Assembly: GCF_022346185.1 (NCBI RefSeq)
Contig: NZ_JAKRMS010000019.1
Location: 1 to 43,208, forward strand
Reading direction: 5' to 3'
DNA from: Cellulomonas sp. ACRRI
GTDB taxonomy: Bacteria; Actinomycetota; Actinomycetes; Actinomycetales; Cellulomonadaceae
DNA length: 43,208 nt
Shown: piece after piece, positions 8,016 to 17,567 of the stretch
Layout: each line of letters starts with the position of its first letter
Position numbering within the stretch: position 1 is the stretch's first letter
The notes under the pieces: generated by a model
What the model saw: the letters and a program-made list of their open reading frames with translations, nothing else
What the model was told of the DNA's origin: nothing
Database searches by the model: none
Position numbers and translations under genes: made by a program

Positions 8016-8897
8016 TCAGCGGAGGCGGACCTCCACCGAGTCCACCCGCCGGGTGACCGTGTCGTCGGCGGCCAGTGCCTCGCCGACGCGGCGCAGCACG
8101 CCGTCCAGCGTCGGCCGGTCGAGCCCGGGGACGAGCGTGAGGACCACGGCCACCTCGGCCCGGGAGCCCGGGAGGGCGTCGACGTCGACGACCGGGCCGG
8201 GCGTCCCCGGCGTCGGCGCGGCGGCGGGCTCCGCACGACGGCGGCGGAACCACGACCGACCCGCGGAGCCGGACCCGCCGCCGGACGTGCCCGCACCCCC
8301 GGACGCCGCGGCGCCCGGGCCGGCGTCTGCCGGGACCGCGCCCAGCACCGCCGCCCGGATCGCCTCCCGGACCTCGGGGTCGACCGACGGCACGGCGGCG
8401 CCGTCGGAACCGGGGAGCACCGCCGGCCGCCACGACTGCTGCTGCGCGAGCGCCCACACCGCGGGCCGCGGCAGCAGCGCCGTGTCCGGGCCGCCCGCGT
8501 CGAGCACGAGCAGCTCCCAGCCCTCGCTCACCGCCGACAGCGCGGCGCGCACCACGTCGGTCGGCACCGGGCGCGCGTCCCGCCGCCACGCCGCCATCGC
8601 CGCGACGGAGGAGAACACCGGCAGCGCCGTGCGCCCGTCCGGCGCCTGCAGCGCCACGATCCCGGCGGACGCCTCCTTGTCGACGGTGTGCGCGTGCCCG
8701 CCCACCTCGACCGTCTCGGCCGCCTCGAGCTCCGCCAGCACCGGCACCAGCACCCGGGTGCCGGCCAGCGCCTCGACGACGCCGGCGAGCGTGCCGGTCC
8801 CGTCGCCGAGCGCGGCCAGCGCCGCCGCGACCCGGGGGTCGGCGCTGCCGTCGTCCCCCGCGAACGCCGAGGTGGGCGGGAGCTCGCGCCCGGTCAC
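8016..8897 (-). CDS. SseB-family protein
   Basis: A 293-residue protein with an N-terminal SseB-like domain (about 25-160). It contains the typical pattern of a short strand with a value to be scored ([10 protein letters not shown]), a [11 protein letters not shown] motif and a [10 protein letters not shown] motif. A Gly/Ser/Ala-rich linker (about 195-235) leads to a second conserved part with [19 protein letters not shown]. The role in actinobacteria is unknown; the name comes from an enterobacterial protein. The GTG start overlaps the stop of priA (GTGA), so it is translated together with the histidine gene, an arrangement I recall in other actinobacteria. Confidence 0.85.
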   Translation of the reverse strand: MTGRELPPTSAFAGDDGSADPRVAAALAALGDGTGTLAGVVEALAGTRVLVPVLAELEAAETVEVGGHAHTVDKEASAGIVALQAPDGRTALPVFSSVAAMAAWRRDARPVPTDVVRAALSAVSEGWELLVLDAGGPDTALLPRPAVWALAQQQSWRPAVLPGSDGAAVPSVDPEVREAIRAAVLGAVPADAGPGAAASGGAGTSGGGSGSAGRSWFRRRRAEPAAAPTPGTPGPVVDVDALPGSRAEVAVVLTLVPGLDRPTLDGVLRRVGEALAADDTVTRRVDSVEVRLR

Positions 8898-9634
8898 GGG
8901 CGCCCGGCGACGTCCAGGGCCTCGGGCAGCGTGAACGCGCCCGCGTACAGGGCCTTGCCCACGATGGCGCCCTCGACACCGACCGGGACCAGCTCGCGCA
9001 GCACCCGCAGGTCGTCGAGGGAGGAGATGCCGCCGGACGCGACGACGGGCGCGTCGGTGCGCGCGCAGACCTCGCGGAGCAGGTCGACGTTCGGGCCGCG
9101 CAGGGTGCCGTCCTTGGTCACGTCGGTGACGACGTACCGCGAGCAGCCCGCGGCGTCGAGGCGGGCCAGGACCTCCCAGAGGTCCCCGCCCTCACGGGTC
9201 CAGCCCCGGGCGGCGAGCGTGGTGCCGCGCACGTCCAGGCCGACGGCGATCGCGTCGCCGTGCCGCGCGATCGCGTCAGCCGTCCACTCCGGGTCCTCCA
9301 GCGCGGCGGTGCCGAGGTTCACCCGGGTGGCGCCGGTGGCGAGCGCGCGCTCGAGCGACGCGTCGTCGCGGATGCCGCCGGAGAGCTCGACCTTGACGCC
9401 CTTCGCCGACAGGACCTGCGCCACGTCCGCGAGCAGCGCGGCGTTCGACCCGCGCCCGAACGCGGCGTCCAGGTCGACGAGGTGGATCCACTCCGCGCCG
9501 CCGGCCTGCCAGTCGAGCGCCGCGGCGAGCGGGTCGCCGTAGGAGGTCTCGGAGCCCGCCTCGCCCTGGACGAGCCGGACGGCCTGGCCGTCGGCGACGT
9601 CGACGGCGGGCAGGAGCTGCAGACGGTCGGACAT
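8894..9634 (-). CDS. priA: Bifunctional PriA: HisA and TrpF isomerase
   Basis: This 246-residue TIM barrel catalyses the Amadori isomerisation of ProFAR in histidine synthesis and, in actinobacteria, of PRA in tryptophan synthesis. Catalytic Asp12 (AVDV) and Asp175 (TDVTKDGTL) are present. R143 and W145 in ARGW match residues I recall as typical of mycobacterial PriA, so I call PriA and not plain HisA. Whether a separate trpF exists elsewhere cannot be seen. The ATG start is at the conserved LLPAVDV end. It lies 60 nt after hisH and overlaps the SseB gene by 4 nt. Confidence 0.95.
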   Translation of the reverse strand: MSDRLQLLPAVDVADGQAVRLVQGEAGSETSYGDPLAAALDWQAGGAEWIHLVDLDAAFGRGSNAALLADVAQVLSAKGVKVELSGGIRDDASLERALATGATRVNLGTAALEDPEWTADAIARHGDAIAVGLDVRGTTLAARGWTREGGDLWEVLARLDAAGCSRYVVTDVTKDGTLRGPNVDLLREVCARTDAPVVASGGISSLDDLRVLRELVPVGVEGAIVGKALYAGAFTLPEALDVAGRP

Positions 9635-9694
9635 GGGTCTCCTCGTTCGGGGCGTGCGGTGGTGCGCCGGCGCCGGGCGGCTGCGCGGCGGGCG

Positions 9695-10342
9695 TCAGTC
9701 GAGCGAGCCGACCCAGTTCTCGAGCAGCTGGGCGCCGGCGTCCCCGGACTTCTCCGGGTGGAACTGCGTGGCGGCGAGCGGCCCGTTCTCGACGGCGGCG
9801 ACGAACCGGCCGCCGTGCTCGGACCAGGTCACGAGCGGCGGGGTCAACCGGTCGGCGTCGACCTGGTCGGACAGCGGGAACGTCCGGGCCGCGTACGAGT
9901 GCACGAAGTAGAACCGCTGGTCCTCGATGCCGGCGAACAGTCGGGTCCCCGCGGGGGCGTCGACGGTGGACCACCCCATGTGCGGGACGACCTCGGCCTC
10001 GAGCCGGTCGACGGTGCCGGGCCACTCGCCGAGCCCGTCGGTCTCGACTCCGTGCTCGTCGCCGCGCTCGAACATGACCTGCATGCCGACGCAGATGCCG
10101 AGCACGGGGCGGCCGCCGGCGAGGCGCCGGTCCACGATCTGCTCGCCGCGGACGCCGCGCAGCCCGGCCATGACGGCCGCGAACGCACCGACGCCGGGGA
10201 CGACGAGCCCGTCGGCGTCGGCGGCGTGCTGCGCGTCGGACGTCAGCTCGACCTGGGCGCCGACCCGCTCGAGGGCGCGCACGGCCGAGCGGACGTTCCC
10301 GAATCCGTAGTCCAGGACGACGACGCGAGGCTGGCTGGGCAC
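9695..10342 (-). CDS. hisH: Imidazole glycerol phosphate synthase, glutaminase subunit
   Basis: HisH (215 residues) releases ammonia from glutamine for HisF, forming IGP and AICAR. It is a class I amidotransferase: nucleophile C84 in LGICVGMQ, His195 and Glu197 in FHPEKSG. The HisF partner is not in this window. The GTG at 10340-10342 is chosen because TAGCCT (10350-10355) lies 7 nt before it, giving a leaderless message, and because [10 protein letters not shown] follows at once. An in-frame GTG further up (10375) is less likely. Confidence 0.95.
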   Translation of the reverse strand: MPSQPRVVVLDYGFGNVRSAVRALERVGAQVELTSDAQHAADADGLVVPGVGAFAAVMAGLRGVRGEQIVDRRLAGGRPVLGICVGMQVMFERGDEHGVETDGLGEWPGTVDRLEAEVVPHMGWSTVDAPAGTRLFAGIEDQRFYFVHSYAARTFPLSDQVDADRLTPPLVTWSEHGGRFVAAVENGPLAATQFHPEKSGDAGAQLLENWVGSLD

Positions 10343-10349
10343 GTCCCCC

Positions 10350-10355
10350 AGGCTA
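10350..10355 (-). promoter_or_regulatory. -10 element for leaderless hisH
   Basis: TAGCCT on the minus strand ends 7 nt before the hisH GTG. The gap 10343-10445 between hisH and the unknown upstream gene would be long for an operon without its own promoter, which supports a second start site here. Confidence 0.5.
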
Positions 10356-10445
10356 CCGGCCGCGGGCCGGAGCACCCGCTGGCGTCCGGTGCGCGGGACG
10401 TGCGCTCCGTCACCCGGCGGCCCGGCGCGGTGGCGCGGGCGCGGG

Positions 10446-11069
10446 TCAGTCCCGCTTGCGCCGCCCCCCGGACAGCGCGCGCATGGCGGCCCACCGGGAC
10501 ATGCCGACGCTGGTCTCGACGCCGTCGACCTCGCCGACCGGCGTCCCGCCGACCAGCAGCTCGTCGAGCACGTCGGGCGCCCCGGAGAGCACGAGGCCCG
10601 CCGCGAGGTCGTCCTCCTTCTCCCCCGCGGACCACCGGCTCGCCTGGATGCGGCCGGCGCGCCGGTCCATCAGGATCACCGGCGAGGTCCGCAGCATCCG
10701 GGAGATCGCCGCGGCGGCCTCGGCGGTGCGGGCGGCGTCGGCGGCGTCGCGCAGGACCGCGAGCGCCCCGACCGGGGAGGGCACCGCGTCGACGTCGACC
10801 CCCGCCAGCGAGCAGGCGGCGGCCAGCGGGCGCGCGCCCGCGACCTGGGTCACGACGACGGCGACGACGGGCTCGTCCGGCTCCGCCGCGGCGGCCTCGA
10901 GCCCGGAGAGGTCGTCGGGGACCTCGACGGACGGGCCGTCGCCGGCGCCCGGCTCGCCCGGTGCCGCGTCCAGGCCGTCCAGGCCGGACAGGTCGTCCGG
11001 GACCGTGAACCCGAGGTCGTCGTCCGGGCGGTCCCCCGCGCCGGGCGTGCCGGCGCCGTTCGCGGTCAC
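10446..11069 (-). CDS. Unknown protein of the his operon
   Basis: 207 residues, not recognised as an enzyme. The first 65 residues are acidic and disordered with the octamer VPDDLSGL present twice (residues 23-30 and about 50-57). A globular part follows with [35 protein letters not shown] and a basic end GGRRKRD. It starts with GTG overlapping the hisB stop by 4 nt, so it is co-translated with hisB. Genes of unknown function at this place between hisB and hisH occur in other actinobacteria, as I recall. A regulatory or assembly role for the pathway is only a guess. Confidence 0.8.
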   Translation of the reverse strand: MTANGAGTPGAGDRPDDDLGFTVPDDLSGLDGLDAAPGEPGAGDGPSVEVPDDLSGLEAAAAEPDEPVVAVVVTQVAGARPLAAACSLAGVDVDAVPSPVGALAVLRDAADAARTAEAAAAISRMLRTSPVILMDRRAGRIQASRWSAGEKEDDLAAGLVLSGAPDVLDELLVGGTPVGEVDGVETSVGMSRWAAMRALSGGRRKRD

Positions 11070-11680
11070 AGCGCGCCCTTCGTGCTCGGGATGCCGTCCA
11101 CGCGCGGGTCCAGCGCCACCGCGAACCGCAGCGCGCGGGCGAGCGCCTTGAACTGCGCCTCGACGATGTGGTGGGGGTCGCGGCCGGCGAGCACGCGGAC
11201 GTGCATCCCGAACGCGGCGTGGTGCGCGATCGACTCGAGCACGTGCCGGGTCAGGGAGCCGGTGAAGTGCCCGCCGATCAGGTGGTACTCCTGGCCCTCG
11301 GGCTCGCCGGAGTGCACGAGGTACGGGCGGCCGGACACGTCGACGACCGCCTGCGCCAGCGCCTCGTCGAGCGGCACGGTCGCGTCGCCGAACCGCGCGA
11401 TGCCCCGCTTGTCGCCCAGCGCCTGCCGGAGCGCCTCGCCGAGGCAGATCGCCACGTCCTCGACGGTGTGGTGCGCGTCGATGTGCGTGTCGCCGGTGGC
11501 CCGGACGGTGAGGTCGATGAGCGAGTGCTTGCCCAGCGCGGTGAGCATGTGGTCGTAGAACGGCACCGTGGTGCTGATCTCCGTGCGCCCCGTGCCGTCC
11601 AGGTCGACCTCGACGACGACGCTGGACTCGCTCGTCGTGCGCTCGACCCGGGCGGTGCGCCCGCCGGTCGTCGTGCTCAA
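11066..11680 (-). CDS. hisB: Imidazoleglycerol-phosphate dehydratase
   Basis: This 204-residue enzyme dehydrates IGP to imidazole acetol phosphate. It is the monofunctional type without the phosphatase domain. The manganese-binding His motifs are clear: [36 protein letters not shown] and [16 protein letters not shown] start it at the TTG (11678-11680), which overlaps the hisC stop (TTGA) and gives the usual family length; a GGGAGG lies about 12 nt upstream. The longer open frame runs into hisC and its extra residues look unlike HisB. Confidence 0.95.
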   Translation of the reverse strand: MSTTTGGRTARVERTTSESSVVVEVDLDGTGRTEISTTVPFYDHMLTALGKHSLIDLTVRATGDTHIDAHHTVEDVAICLGEALRQALGDKRGIARFGDATVPLDEALAQAVVDVSGRPYLVHSGEPEGQEYHLIGGHFTGSLTRHVLESIAHHAAFGMHVRVLAGRDPHHIVEAQFKALARALRFAVALDPRVDGIPSTKGAL

Positions 11681-12807
11681 ATCCCCAGCACCTCCCACAG
11701 CGCGGCGGTGAACGCCGCGGTCTCCTCCGGGGTGCCGACCGACACCCGCAGCCATCCTTCCGGGCCGACCTCGCGGATCAGCACGCCCCGGTCCAGCAGA
11801 CCCTGCCAGACCTCGTGGCGGTTCTCGCCGACCTGGAACAGCACGAAGTTCGCGTCGGACTCCGCGACGCGCAGCCCGCGGTCACGCAGGTCGAGCACGA
11901 GCTGGTCGCGCTCGGCGCGCAGCGACCCGACCTGCGCCATGAGCTCCGGCGCGTGCCGCAGCGCCGCGCGGGCCGTCGCCTGCGTCACCGCCGACAGGTG
12001 GTAGGGCAGCCGCACGACCCGCAGCGCGTCCACGAGCTCCCGCGACGCGGCGAGGTAGCCGACGCGGGCCCCCGCCAGGCCGAACGCCTTGGACATCGTG
12101 CGGCTGACGGCGAGGTGCGGGTGGTCCGCGAGCAGGGTGAGCGCCGACTCGACGCCCTCCCGGCGGAACTCGCCGTACGCCTCGTCGACGACGACCACGC
12201 AGCCGCCCGGCACCTCGGCCGCGGCCGCGAGCACCGCGCGCACCGTGTCGAGCTCGAGCGCGGTGCCGGTCGGGTTGTTCGGGCTGGTGAGCAGCACGAC
12301 GGACGGCGTCTCGCGGGCGATCAGCGCGCGGGCCTCCACCGGGTCGACGTCGAACTGCTCGGTGCGCCGGCCGGCGACCCAGCGGGTGTGGGTGTCGCGC
12401 GCGTACTCCGGGTACATCGAGTAGGTGGGCGCGAACGACACCGCCGTGCGCCCGGGACCCCCGAACGCCTGCAGGAGGTGCAGCATGACCTCGTTCGACC
12501 CGTTGGCCGCCCACACCTGCTCGGGGGCGACGCGCACGCCCGACTCGACCGCGAGGTAGTCGGCCAGGTCGGAGCGCAGGGCCAGGAACTCGCGGTCCGG
12601 GTACCGGTTCAGCCCGTGCGCGGCCTCGGCGACGGCGGCGGCGATGTCGGCGACGACCTGCGGCGACGGCGGGTACGGGTTCTCGTTGACGTTGAGCAGC
12701 ACCGGCACGTCGAGCTGCGGGGCGCCGTAGGGCACCTCACCGGCCAGCTCGGGGCGCACCGGCAGCACGGGCCGCGCGGCCTGGGGGACGGTGTCGGGTG
12801 CGGTCAC
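11677..12807 (-). CDS. hisC: Histidinol-phosphate aminotransferase
   Basis: This PLP enzyme of 376 residues converts imidazole acetol phosphate and glutamate to histidinol phosphate. The substrate-facing [20 protein letters not shown] (175-181), DEAY (208-211) and the PLP lysine K240 in SRTMSKAFG are all present. The GTG start follows a TACGAT -10 (12814-12819) by 6 nt, so the message is leaderless. An in-frame ATG at 12933 is less likely, since it would overlap the divergent recQ start. It is the first gene of the hisC-hisB-unknown(-hisH-priA-sseB) group. Confidence 0.96.
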   Translation of the reverse strand: MTAPDTVPQAARPVLPVRPELAGEVPYGAPQLDVPVLLNVNENPYPPSPQVVADIAAAVAEAAHGLNRYPDREFLALRSDLADYLAVESGVRVAPEQVWAANGSNEVMLHLLQAFGGPGRTAVSFAPTYSMYPEYARDTHTRWVAGRRTEQFDVDPVEARALIARETPSVVLLTSPNNPTGTALELDTVRAVLAAAAEVPGGCVVVVDEAYGEFRREGVESALTLLADHPHLAVSRTMSKAFGLAGARVGYLAASRELVDALRVVRLPYHLSAVTQATARAALRHAPELMAQVGSLRAERDQLVLDLRDRGLRVAESDANFVLFQVGENRHEVWQGLLDRGVLIREVGPEGWLRVSVGTPEETAAFTAALWEVLGI

Positions 12808-12813
12808 CCGGCG

Positions 12814-12819
12814 ATCGTA
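12814..12819 (-). promoter_or_regulatory. -10 element for leaderless hisC
   Basis: TACGAT on the minus strand with 6 nt to the GTG. The 101-nt gap between hisC and recQ holds this and the recQ promoter back to back. No clear -35. Confidence 0.6.
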
Positions 12820-12894
12820 TCCGCGCTCCGGCCGCGGGACGGCGGTCGTCCACAGGCGGTTGCCCCGGGGGCGCGTCGTGTCGGGGGCGGTGGC

Positions 12895-12900
12895 TAGGGT
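12895..12900 (+). promoter_or_regulatory. -10 element for recQ
   Basis: TAGGGT with 8 nt to the ATG at 12909. The message would be leaderless or nearly so. GGGGG just before the ATG is too close to be a good ribosome site. Confidence 0.5.
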
Positions 12901-12908
12901 CGGGGGCG

Positions 12909-15098
12909 ATGACTGACGTGGACCAGCAGACACCGACCGGGCCCGATGCGGCCGAGCGCGCCGCCCTGCGCGAGGAGGCGGAGGCGGTCCTGCGCCGGCT
13001 CGTGGGGCGGGACGACGCCCGCCTGCGGGACGACCAGTGGCGGGCGATCGACGCGCTGGTGAGCGACCACCGGCGGGCGCTCGTCGTGCAGCGGACCGGG
13101 TGGGGCAAGTCCGCCGTGTACTTCGTCGCGACCGCCCTGCTCCGGGCGCGGGGCGCCGGCCCGACCGTGCTGGTGTCGCCGCTGCTCGCCCTCATGCGCA
13201 ACCAGGTGGCCTCGGCGCAGCGCGCGGGCGTCAAGGCGGCCACGCTGAACTCCGCGAACGTCACCGAGTGGGACGACGTGCACGCGCAGATCGCCGCGGG
13301 CGACGTCGACGTCCTGCTCGTCTCCCCCGAGCGGCTCACCCACCCGCAGTTCCGCGACGAGGTGCTGCCGCGGCTGGCCGCCGACGCCGGGCTCGTCGTC
13401 ATCGACGAGGCGCACTGCATCTCCGACTGGGGCCACGACTTCCGCCCGGACTACCGCCGCATCCGGACCCTGCTGGGCGAGCTGCCCGCCGGCATCCCGG
13501 TCCTCGCCACGACCGCGACCGCGAACGCCCGGGTGACGGCCGACGTCGCCGAGCAGCTCGGCACCGCGGTGCGCGACGACGTCCTGGTGCTGCGCGGCCC
13601 CCTCGACCGGTCCAGCCTCGACCTGTCGGTCGTCCGCCTGCCCGACACGGCCGCGCAGCTGGCGTGGCTGGCGCAGAACCTGCCGGCGTTCGAGGGCTCC
13701 GGGATCATCTACTGCCTCACCATCGCGGCCGCCCAGCAGGTCACCGAGCACCTGCGCGCGGCCGGTCTCGACGTCCGCACGTACACCGGGCAGACGGACC
13801 CGGCCGAGCGGGAGGTCGCGGAGGCCGACCTGCTCGCGAACCGGGTCAAGGCGCTGGTCGCGACCTCCGCGCTGGGCATGGGGTTCGACAAGCCGGACCT
13901 GGGGTACGTGATCCACGTCGGGGCGCCGTCCTCCCCCATCGCCTACTACCAGCAGGTCGGCCGCGCCGGTCGCGCCGCGGAGGCGGTCGGCGGGCGCGCG
14001 GCGGCCGTGCTGCTGCCGGGCCGCGAGGACCGCGCCATCTGGGAGTGGTTCGCCTCGACGGCGTTCCCGCCCGAGGACGACGTGCGGGCCGCCCTGCGGG
14101 CGCTGCGCGAGGGCGGCACGCTGTCGACGGCGGCCCTGGAGACGCACGTGTCGCTGCGCCGGTCCCGGCTGGAGCAGATGCTCAAGGTCCTCGACGTGGA
14201 CGGCGCGGTGCGCCGGGTGCGCGGAGGCTGGGAGGGCACCGGCGAGCCGTGGTCCTACGACGCCGAGCGGTACGACCGCGTCACCGCGACCCGCAAGGCC
14301 GAGCAGCAGCTCATGGTCGACTACGTCACCACCGACGGCTGCCGGATGGCGCACCTGCGGCGGGCGCTCGACGACCCGGAGCTCGCCGGGCCCGCGGGCG
14401 AGGCCTGGCGGTGCGGGCGGTGCGACCGGTGCACCGGGACCGCCGTGGGCGTCGCCCCGGACGCCGAGCACGTCGCGGGCGCGCAGGCGCTGCTCACCGC
14501 GGCCGGCGTCGCGGTCGACCCACGGCGGCAGTGGCCCACCGGCATGGCCACGCTGGGCCTCGACCTGCGGGGCCGCATCCCCGCGGAGGAGAACGCCGAG
14601 CCCGGGCGCGCCGTCGCGCGCCTCGACTCCGTCGGCTGGGGCGGGCTGCTGCGGGACCTGTTCGGCGGGGAGCCGGACCCGGCCGCAGGGCTGCCGCCCG
14701 CGCTGCGGGACCCGGTGCTCGCGACCCTGGACGCGTGGCGGCCGGAGCACCGGCCCGAGGGCGTCGTCGTGGTCCGGTCCGCCACCCGGCCAGCGCTCGT
14801 GGAGCACCTCGCCGCCGGCGTCGCCCGGCACCTCGGCGTCCCGCTGGTGGGCGCCGTCGCGCCCCGCCCGGACAGCCCGCCCACGCGGCACGACGTGAAC
14901 TCGGCGCACCGGCTGGCGGGGGTCGCCCGCCGGCTGGAGCTCGACCTCGCGCCCGCCGCCGCGGCCGGGCTGCCCGGTCGCACGGTGCTGCTGGTCGACG
15001 ACCGGACCGACTCGGGCTGGACGCTCACCGTCGCGGCGCGGCTGCTCCGGCAGGCGGGGGCGGCGGCGGTGCTGCCGTTCGTGCTGGGCGTGGGCTGA
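12909..15098 (+). CDS. RecQ-family helicase with phosphoribosyltransferase-like C-terminus
   Basis: A 729-residue SF2 helicase. In order: Q-motif-like RDDQWRAI (about 40-47), Walker A GWGKS (64-68), DEAH box with the RecQ signature DEAHCISDWGHDFRPDY (166-182), helicase C domain with QVGRAGR, and the RecQ zinc site C478, C502, C505, C508. After this no HRDC domain follows. Instead residues about 610-729 end in VLLVDDRTDSGWT (693-705), the PRPP-binding pattern of type I phosphoribosyltransferases. It is likely a DNA-unwinding repair enzyme. The tail may be catalytic or a nucleotide sensor. The gene lies on the opposite strand between hisC and hisD. Confidence 0.9.
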   Translation: MTDVDQQTPTGPDAAERAALREEAEAVLRRLVGRDDARLRDDQWRAIDALVSDHRRALVVQRTGWGKSAVYFVATALLRARGAGPTVLVSPLLALMRNQVASAQRAGVKAATLNSANVTEWDDVHAQIAAGDVDVLLVSPERLTHPQFRDEVLPRLAADAGLVVIDEAHCISDWGHDFRPDYRRIRTLLGELPAGIPVLATTATANARVTADVAEQLGTAVRDDVLVLRGPLDRSSLDLSVVRLPDTAAQLAWLAQNLPAFEGSGIIYCLTIAAAQQVTEHLRAAGLDVRTYTGQTDPAEREVAEADLLANRVKALVATSALGMGFDKPDLGYVIHVGAPSSPIAYYQQVGRAGRAAEAVGGRAAAVLLPGREDRAIWEWFASTAFPPEDDVRAALRALREGGTLSTAALETHVSLRRSRLEQMLKVLDVDGAVRRVRGGWEGTGEPWSYDAERYDRVTATRKAEQQLMVDYVTTDGCRMAHLRRALDDPELAGPAGEAWRCGRCDRCTGTAVGVAPDAEHVAGAQALLTAAGVAVDPRRQWPTGMATLGLDLRGRIPAEENAEPGRAVARLDSVGWGGLLRDLFGGEPDPAAGLPPALRDPVLATLDAWRPEHRPEGVVVVRSATRPALVEHLAAGVARHLGVPLVGAVAPRPDSPPTRHDVNSAHRLAGVARRLELDLAPAAAAGLPGRTVLLVDDRTDSGWTLTVAARLLRQAGAAAVLPFVLGVG

Positions 15099-15103
15099 CC
15101 AGC

Positions 15104-15159
15104 GCCGTCGCGCAGTGCCCCTGTGCGGCACGGGACTGCGGCGCACGGCACTGCACGGC
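15104..15159. terminator. Hairpin between convergent recQ-type gene and HAD gene
   Basis: The pair 15104-15119 (with three unpaired bases 15109-15111) and 15147-15159 forms about 13 bp, and an inner pairing is possible. It is the best candidate terminator in the 124-nt convergent gap 15099-15222. Confidence 0.45.
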
Positions 15160-15222
15160 GCGGGTGTCCAGCACCGGGCAGAGATGCCGGCCCGCGGGTG
15201 CGACCCGACCCTCGGCGGCGGA

Positions 15223-15897
15223 TCAGCGCGGCAGCGCGAGGTCCAGCACGCGGTGCAGCCGGCACTCCTGCGGGGAGGTCAGCGGCGGCAGCACCAGCGC
15301 GGTCAGCCCCTGCTCGGCGGCCGCGCCGTCCCACGCCCCACGGTCGCCGACCATGAGGGCGTCGGCGGCGGGTACGCCCAGCGCGTCGAGCGCCGCCCGG
15401 AACACCCTCGGGTCCGGCTTGGCCGCGCCGACCTCGAACGACAGCACCCAGGCGCTCACCAGATCGGCGAGCGACCCGCCGCCGGGTGCCCGCTGAGCGG
15501 CGAACGCAGGGCGGAGGTCGACGTGGATGTCGCTCACCACCGCGAGCGCCACCCCCGCCGCCGAGAGCGCGGACAGCACCGGCGCCACGTCGTAGGCGAA
15601 CGGCGCCGCGGCCACGTCGGACTCGACCGCGTACAGCGCAGCGGCAAGGTCGTCGTCGAGCCGCGCCGTCCGGAACCAGTGGTCGTGGGCGGCTCGGTGC
15701 CGCTCCACATCCGTGTCGACGTCCGGCGCGTCCACCAGCGAGCGGTCGCCGGCACGCAGCAGCGTGAGCACCGCCTCGACGTCGTCGGGCTCCGTCGGCC
15801 GTCCGACCCGCGCCAGCCCACCGCGGACCAGGTCGCGGTAGGTCGGCGCGGGCACCAGCGTCCCCCGGAAGTCCAGCAGGACCGCCCGGAACCCCAC
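15223..15897 (-). CDS. HAD-superfamily hydrolase-like protein
   Basis: 224 residues with the HAD motif set: motif I LLDFRGTL (D9 nucleophile), motif II VVSD, motif III lysine in AAKPDPRVF, motif IV GDRGAWD. A helical cap domain lies between motifs I and II. In motif I the usual second aspartate (DxD) is Arg11, so the general acid is missing. Such proteins may be poor phosphatases or act on unusual substrates. The GTG start at 15895-15897 is 11 nt after the hisD stop, so it is in an operon with hisD. It is tempting to see a histidinol-phosphate phosphatase here because of the place, but the motif change speaks against a simple assignment. Confidence 0.8.
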   Translation of the reverse strand: MGFRAVLLDFRGTLVPAPTYRDLVRGGLARVGRPTEPDDVEAVLTLLRAGDRSLVDAPDVDTDVERHRAAHDHWFRTARLDDDLAAALYAVESDVAAAPFAYDVAPVLSALSAAGVALAVVSDIHVDLRPAFAAQRAPGGGSLADLVSAWVLSFEVGAAKPDPRVFRAALDALGVPAADALMVGDRGAWDGAAAEQGLTALVLPPLTSPQECRLHRVLDLALPR

Positions 15898-15908
15898 GAC
15901 GTGTCGCG

Positions 15909-17231
15909 TCAGAACCGCGCGCGGACGGCCTCGCCGTGCGCGGGCAGCCCCTCGGCGTCGGCGAGCGCCACGATCCGGCCCGCGACCTCCCGCAGCGCGT
16001 CCGCGTCGTACTCCACCACCTGCACCGCGCGCACGAACGAGTGCACGCCCAGCCCGGAGGAGAAGTGCGCGCAGCCGCCGGTCGGCAGCACGTGGTTCGA
16101 CCCGGCCATGTAGTCGCCGAGCGACACCGGAGAGTACGCGCCCACGAAGATCGCGCCCGCGCTGGTGACGCGCTCGGCGACCGCGGCGGCGTCGGCGGTC
16201 TGGATCTCGAGGTGCTCCGCGCCGTACGCGTTCACGACGTCGAGGCCGGCGTCGAGGTCGTCGACCAGCACGATCGCGGACTGCCGCCCGGACAGCGCCT
16301 GCGCGACCCGCTCGGCGTGCCGGGTGGACTGCACGCGGTGCACGAGCTTGGACTCGACGGCGCCGGCGAGCTCGATGGACGTCGTGACCAGCACCGACGC
16401 CGCCAGGGGGTCGTGCTCGGCCTGGGACACGAGGTCGGCCGCGACGTGGTCGGCGTCGGCGGTGCCGTCGGCGAGCACCGCGATCTCGGTCGGGCCGGCC
16501 TCCGCGTCGATCCCGACCGCGCCGCGGACCAGGCGCTTGGCCGCCGCGACGTAGACGTTGCCCGGGCCGGTGATGACGTCGACCGGCTCGCACAGCGTCT
16601 CGCCGTCGGAGGGCTCCGAGCCGGCCGCACCGTACGCGAGCATGCCGATCGCCTGGGCACCGCCGACCGCGTAGACCTCGTCGACGCCGAGCAGGGCGCA
16701 GGTCGCCAGCACCACCGGGTCGGGCAGGCCGCCGTTGTCCTGCTGCGGCGGGGAGGTGACGGCGAGCGAGCCCACGCCCGCCTCCTGCGCGGCGACGACG
16801 TTCATGATGACCGACGACGGGTAGACCGCCAGGCCACCGGGCACGTACAGGCCGACCCGGCGGACCGGGATCCACCGCTGCCGCACCTGCGCGCCCGGCG
16901 CCACCTGCACGGTGTGGTCGGCGGGCCGCTGCGCGGCGTGCACCTGACGCACCCGGCGGATGGTCTCCTCCAGCGCCGCCCGGACGTCGGGGTCCAGCAC
17001 GGAGACCGAGGCCGCGATCGCGTCCGCCGGCACCCGCAGGTGCTCGGGCCGGACGCCGTCGAACCGCTCGGCGAGCTCGCGCAGGGCGGCGGCGCCGCGC
17101 GCGCGGACGTCCGCGAGGATCGGCTCGACGGCCGCGGCGGCGGACTCGACGTCCAGCTCGGGCCGCGGGAGCGTCTCGAGCAGCTCGCGACGGGACAGGG
17201 TGCGACCACGCAGGTCGATGCGGGAGATCAC
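15909..17231 (-). CDS. hisD: Histidinol dehydrogenase
   Basis: HisD (440 residues) carries out the last two NAD-dependent oxidations from histidinol to histidine, using one zinc ion. The conserved blocks [39 protein letters not shown] with the zinc-binding Gln/His, and the C-terminal GVHSFVR are present. Family length is normal. The GTG start is 6 nt after TAGACT (17238-17243). It is separated from hisC by about 3 kb with a plus-strand helicase between, so the his genes are transcribed as at least two units. Confidence 0.97.
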   Translation of the reverse strand: MISRIDLRGRTLSRRELLETLPRPELDVESAAAAVEPILADVRARGAAALRELAERFDGVRPEHLRVPADAIAASVSVLDPDVRAALEETIRRVRQVHAAQRPADHTVQVAPGAQVRQRWIPVRRVGLYVPGGLAVYPSSVIMNVVAAQEAGVGSLAVTSPPQQDNGGLPDPVVLATCALLGVDEVYAVGGAQAIGMLAYGAAGSEPSDGETLCEPVDVITGPGNVYVAAAKRLVRGAVGIDAEAGPTEIAVLADGTADADHVAADLVSQAEHDPLAASVLVTTSIELAGAVESKLVHRVQSTRHAERVAQALSGRQSAIVLVDDLDAGLDVVNAYGAEHLEIQTADAAAVAERVTSAGAIFVGAYSPVSLGDYMAGSNHVLPTGGCAHFSSGLGVHSFVRAVQVVEYDADALREVAGRIVALADAEGLPAHGEAVRARF

Positions 17232-17237
17232 GCCCCG

Positions 17238-17243
17238 AGTCTA
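17238..17243 (-). promoter_or_regulatory. -10 element for leaderless hisD
   Basis: TAGACT on the minus strand, 6 nt before the hisD GTG. The divergent 64-nt gap to the S4-domain gene contains both promoters. Confidence 0.65.
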
Positions 17244-17283
17244 TTCGCGCGGGCCGACGCGGGCCGCCCGCGTCCGCCCCTGG

Positions 17284-17289
17284 CAGGAT
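17284..17289 (+). promoter_or_regulatory. -10 element for the S4-domain gene
   Basis: CAGGAT, 6 nt before the GTG at 17296. Leaderless start likely; no ribosome site. Confidence 0.5.
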
Positions 17290-17295
17290 GACCCG

Positions 17296-17514
17296 GTGAC
17301 CATCGTGCCGATCTCCGACGACTCCATCCGCCTCGGGCAGTTCCTCAAGCTGGCCGGCCTGGCCGACTCGGGCGCCGACGCGCGCACGCTGCTCGACGAG
17401 GGCGAGGTCAAGGTCAACGGCGAGCCCGAGTCCCGCCGCGGCCGCCAGCTGCACAGGGGCGACGTGGTCGAGGTCGACGACCCCCGAGGGTCGAACTCCG
17501 CCGAGGTCGGCTGA
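17296..17514 (+). CDS. Small S4-domain RNA-binding protein (YbcJ/YaaA-like)
   Basis: 72 residues, almost all of it one S4 domain: IRLGQFLKLAGLADSGADAR, then LLDEGEVKVNGEPESRRGRQLHRGDVVEVD. S4 domains bind structured RNA. Stand-alone forms such as YbcJ and YaaA are linked to ribosome or recombination functions without a fixed reaction. It is divergent from hisD and convergent with the ArsR-type gene. GTG start chosen from the nearby -10. Confidence 0.9.
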   Translation: MTIVPISDDSIRLGQFLKLAGLADSGADARTLLDEGEVKVNGEPESRRGRQLHRGDVVEVDDPRGSNSAEVG

Positions 17515-17567
17515 CCCGCGCCGCGCACCTCGCGCGCCCCGCGGCCGCGCACCTGGCACCGTCCCGT

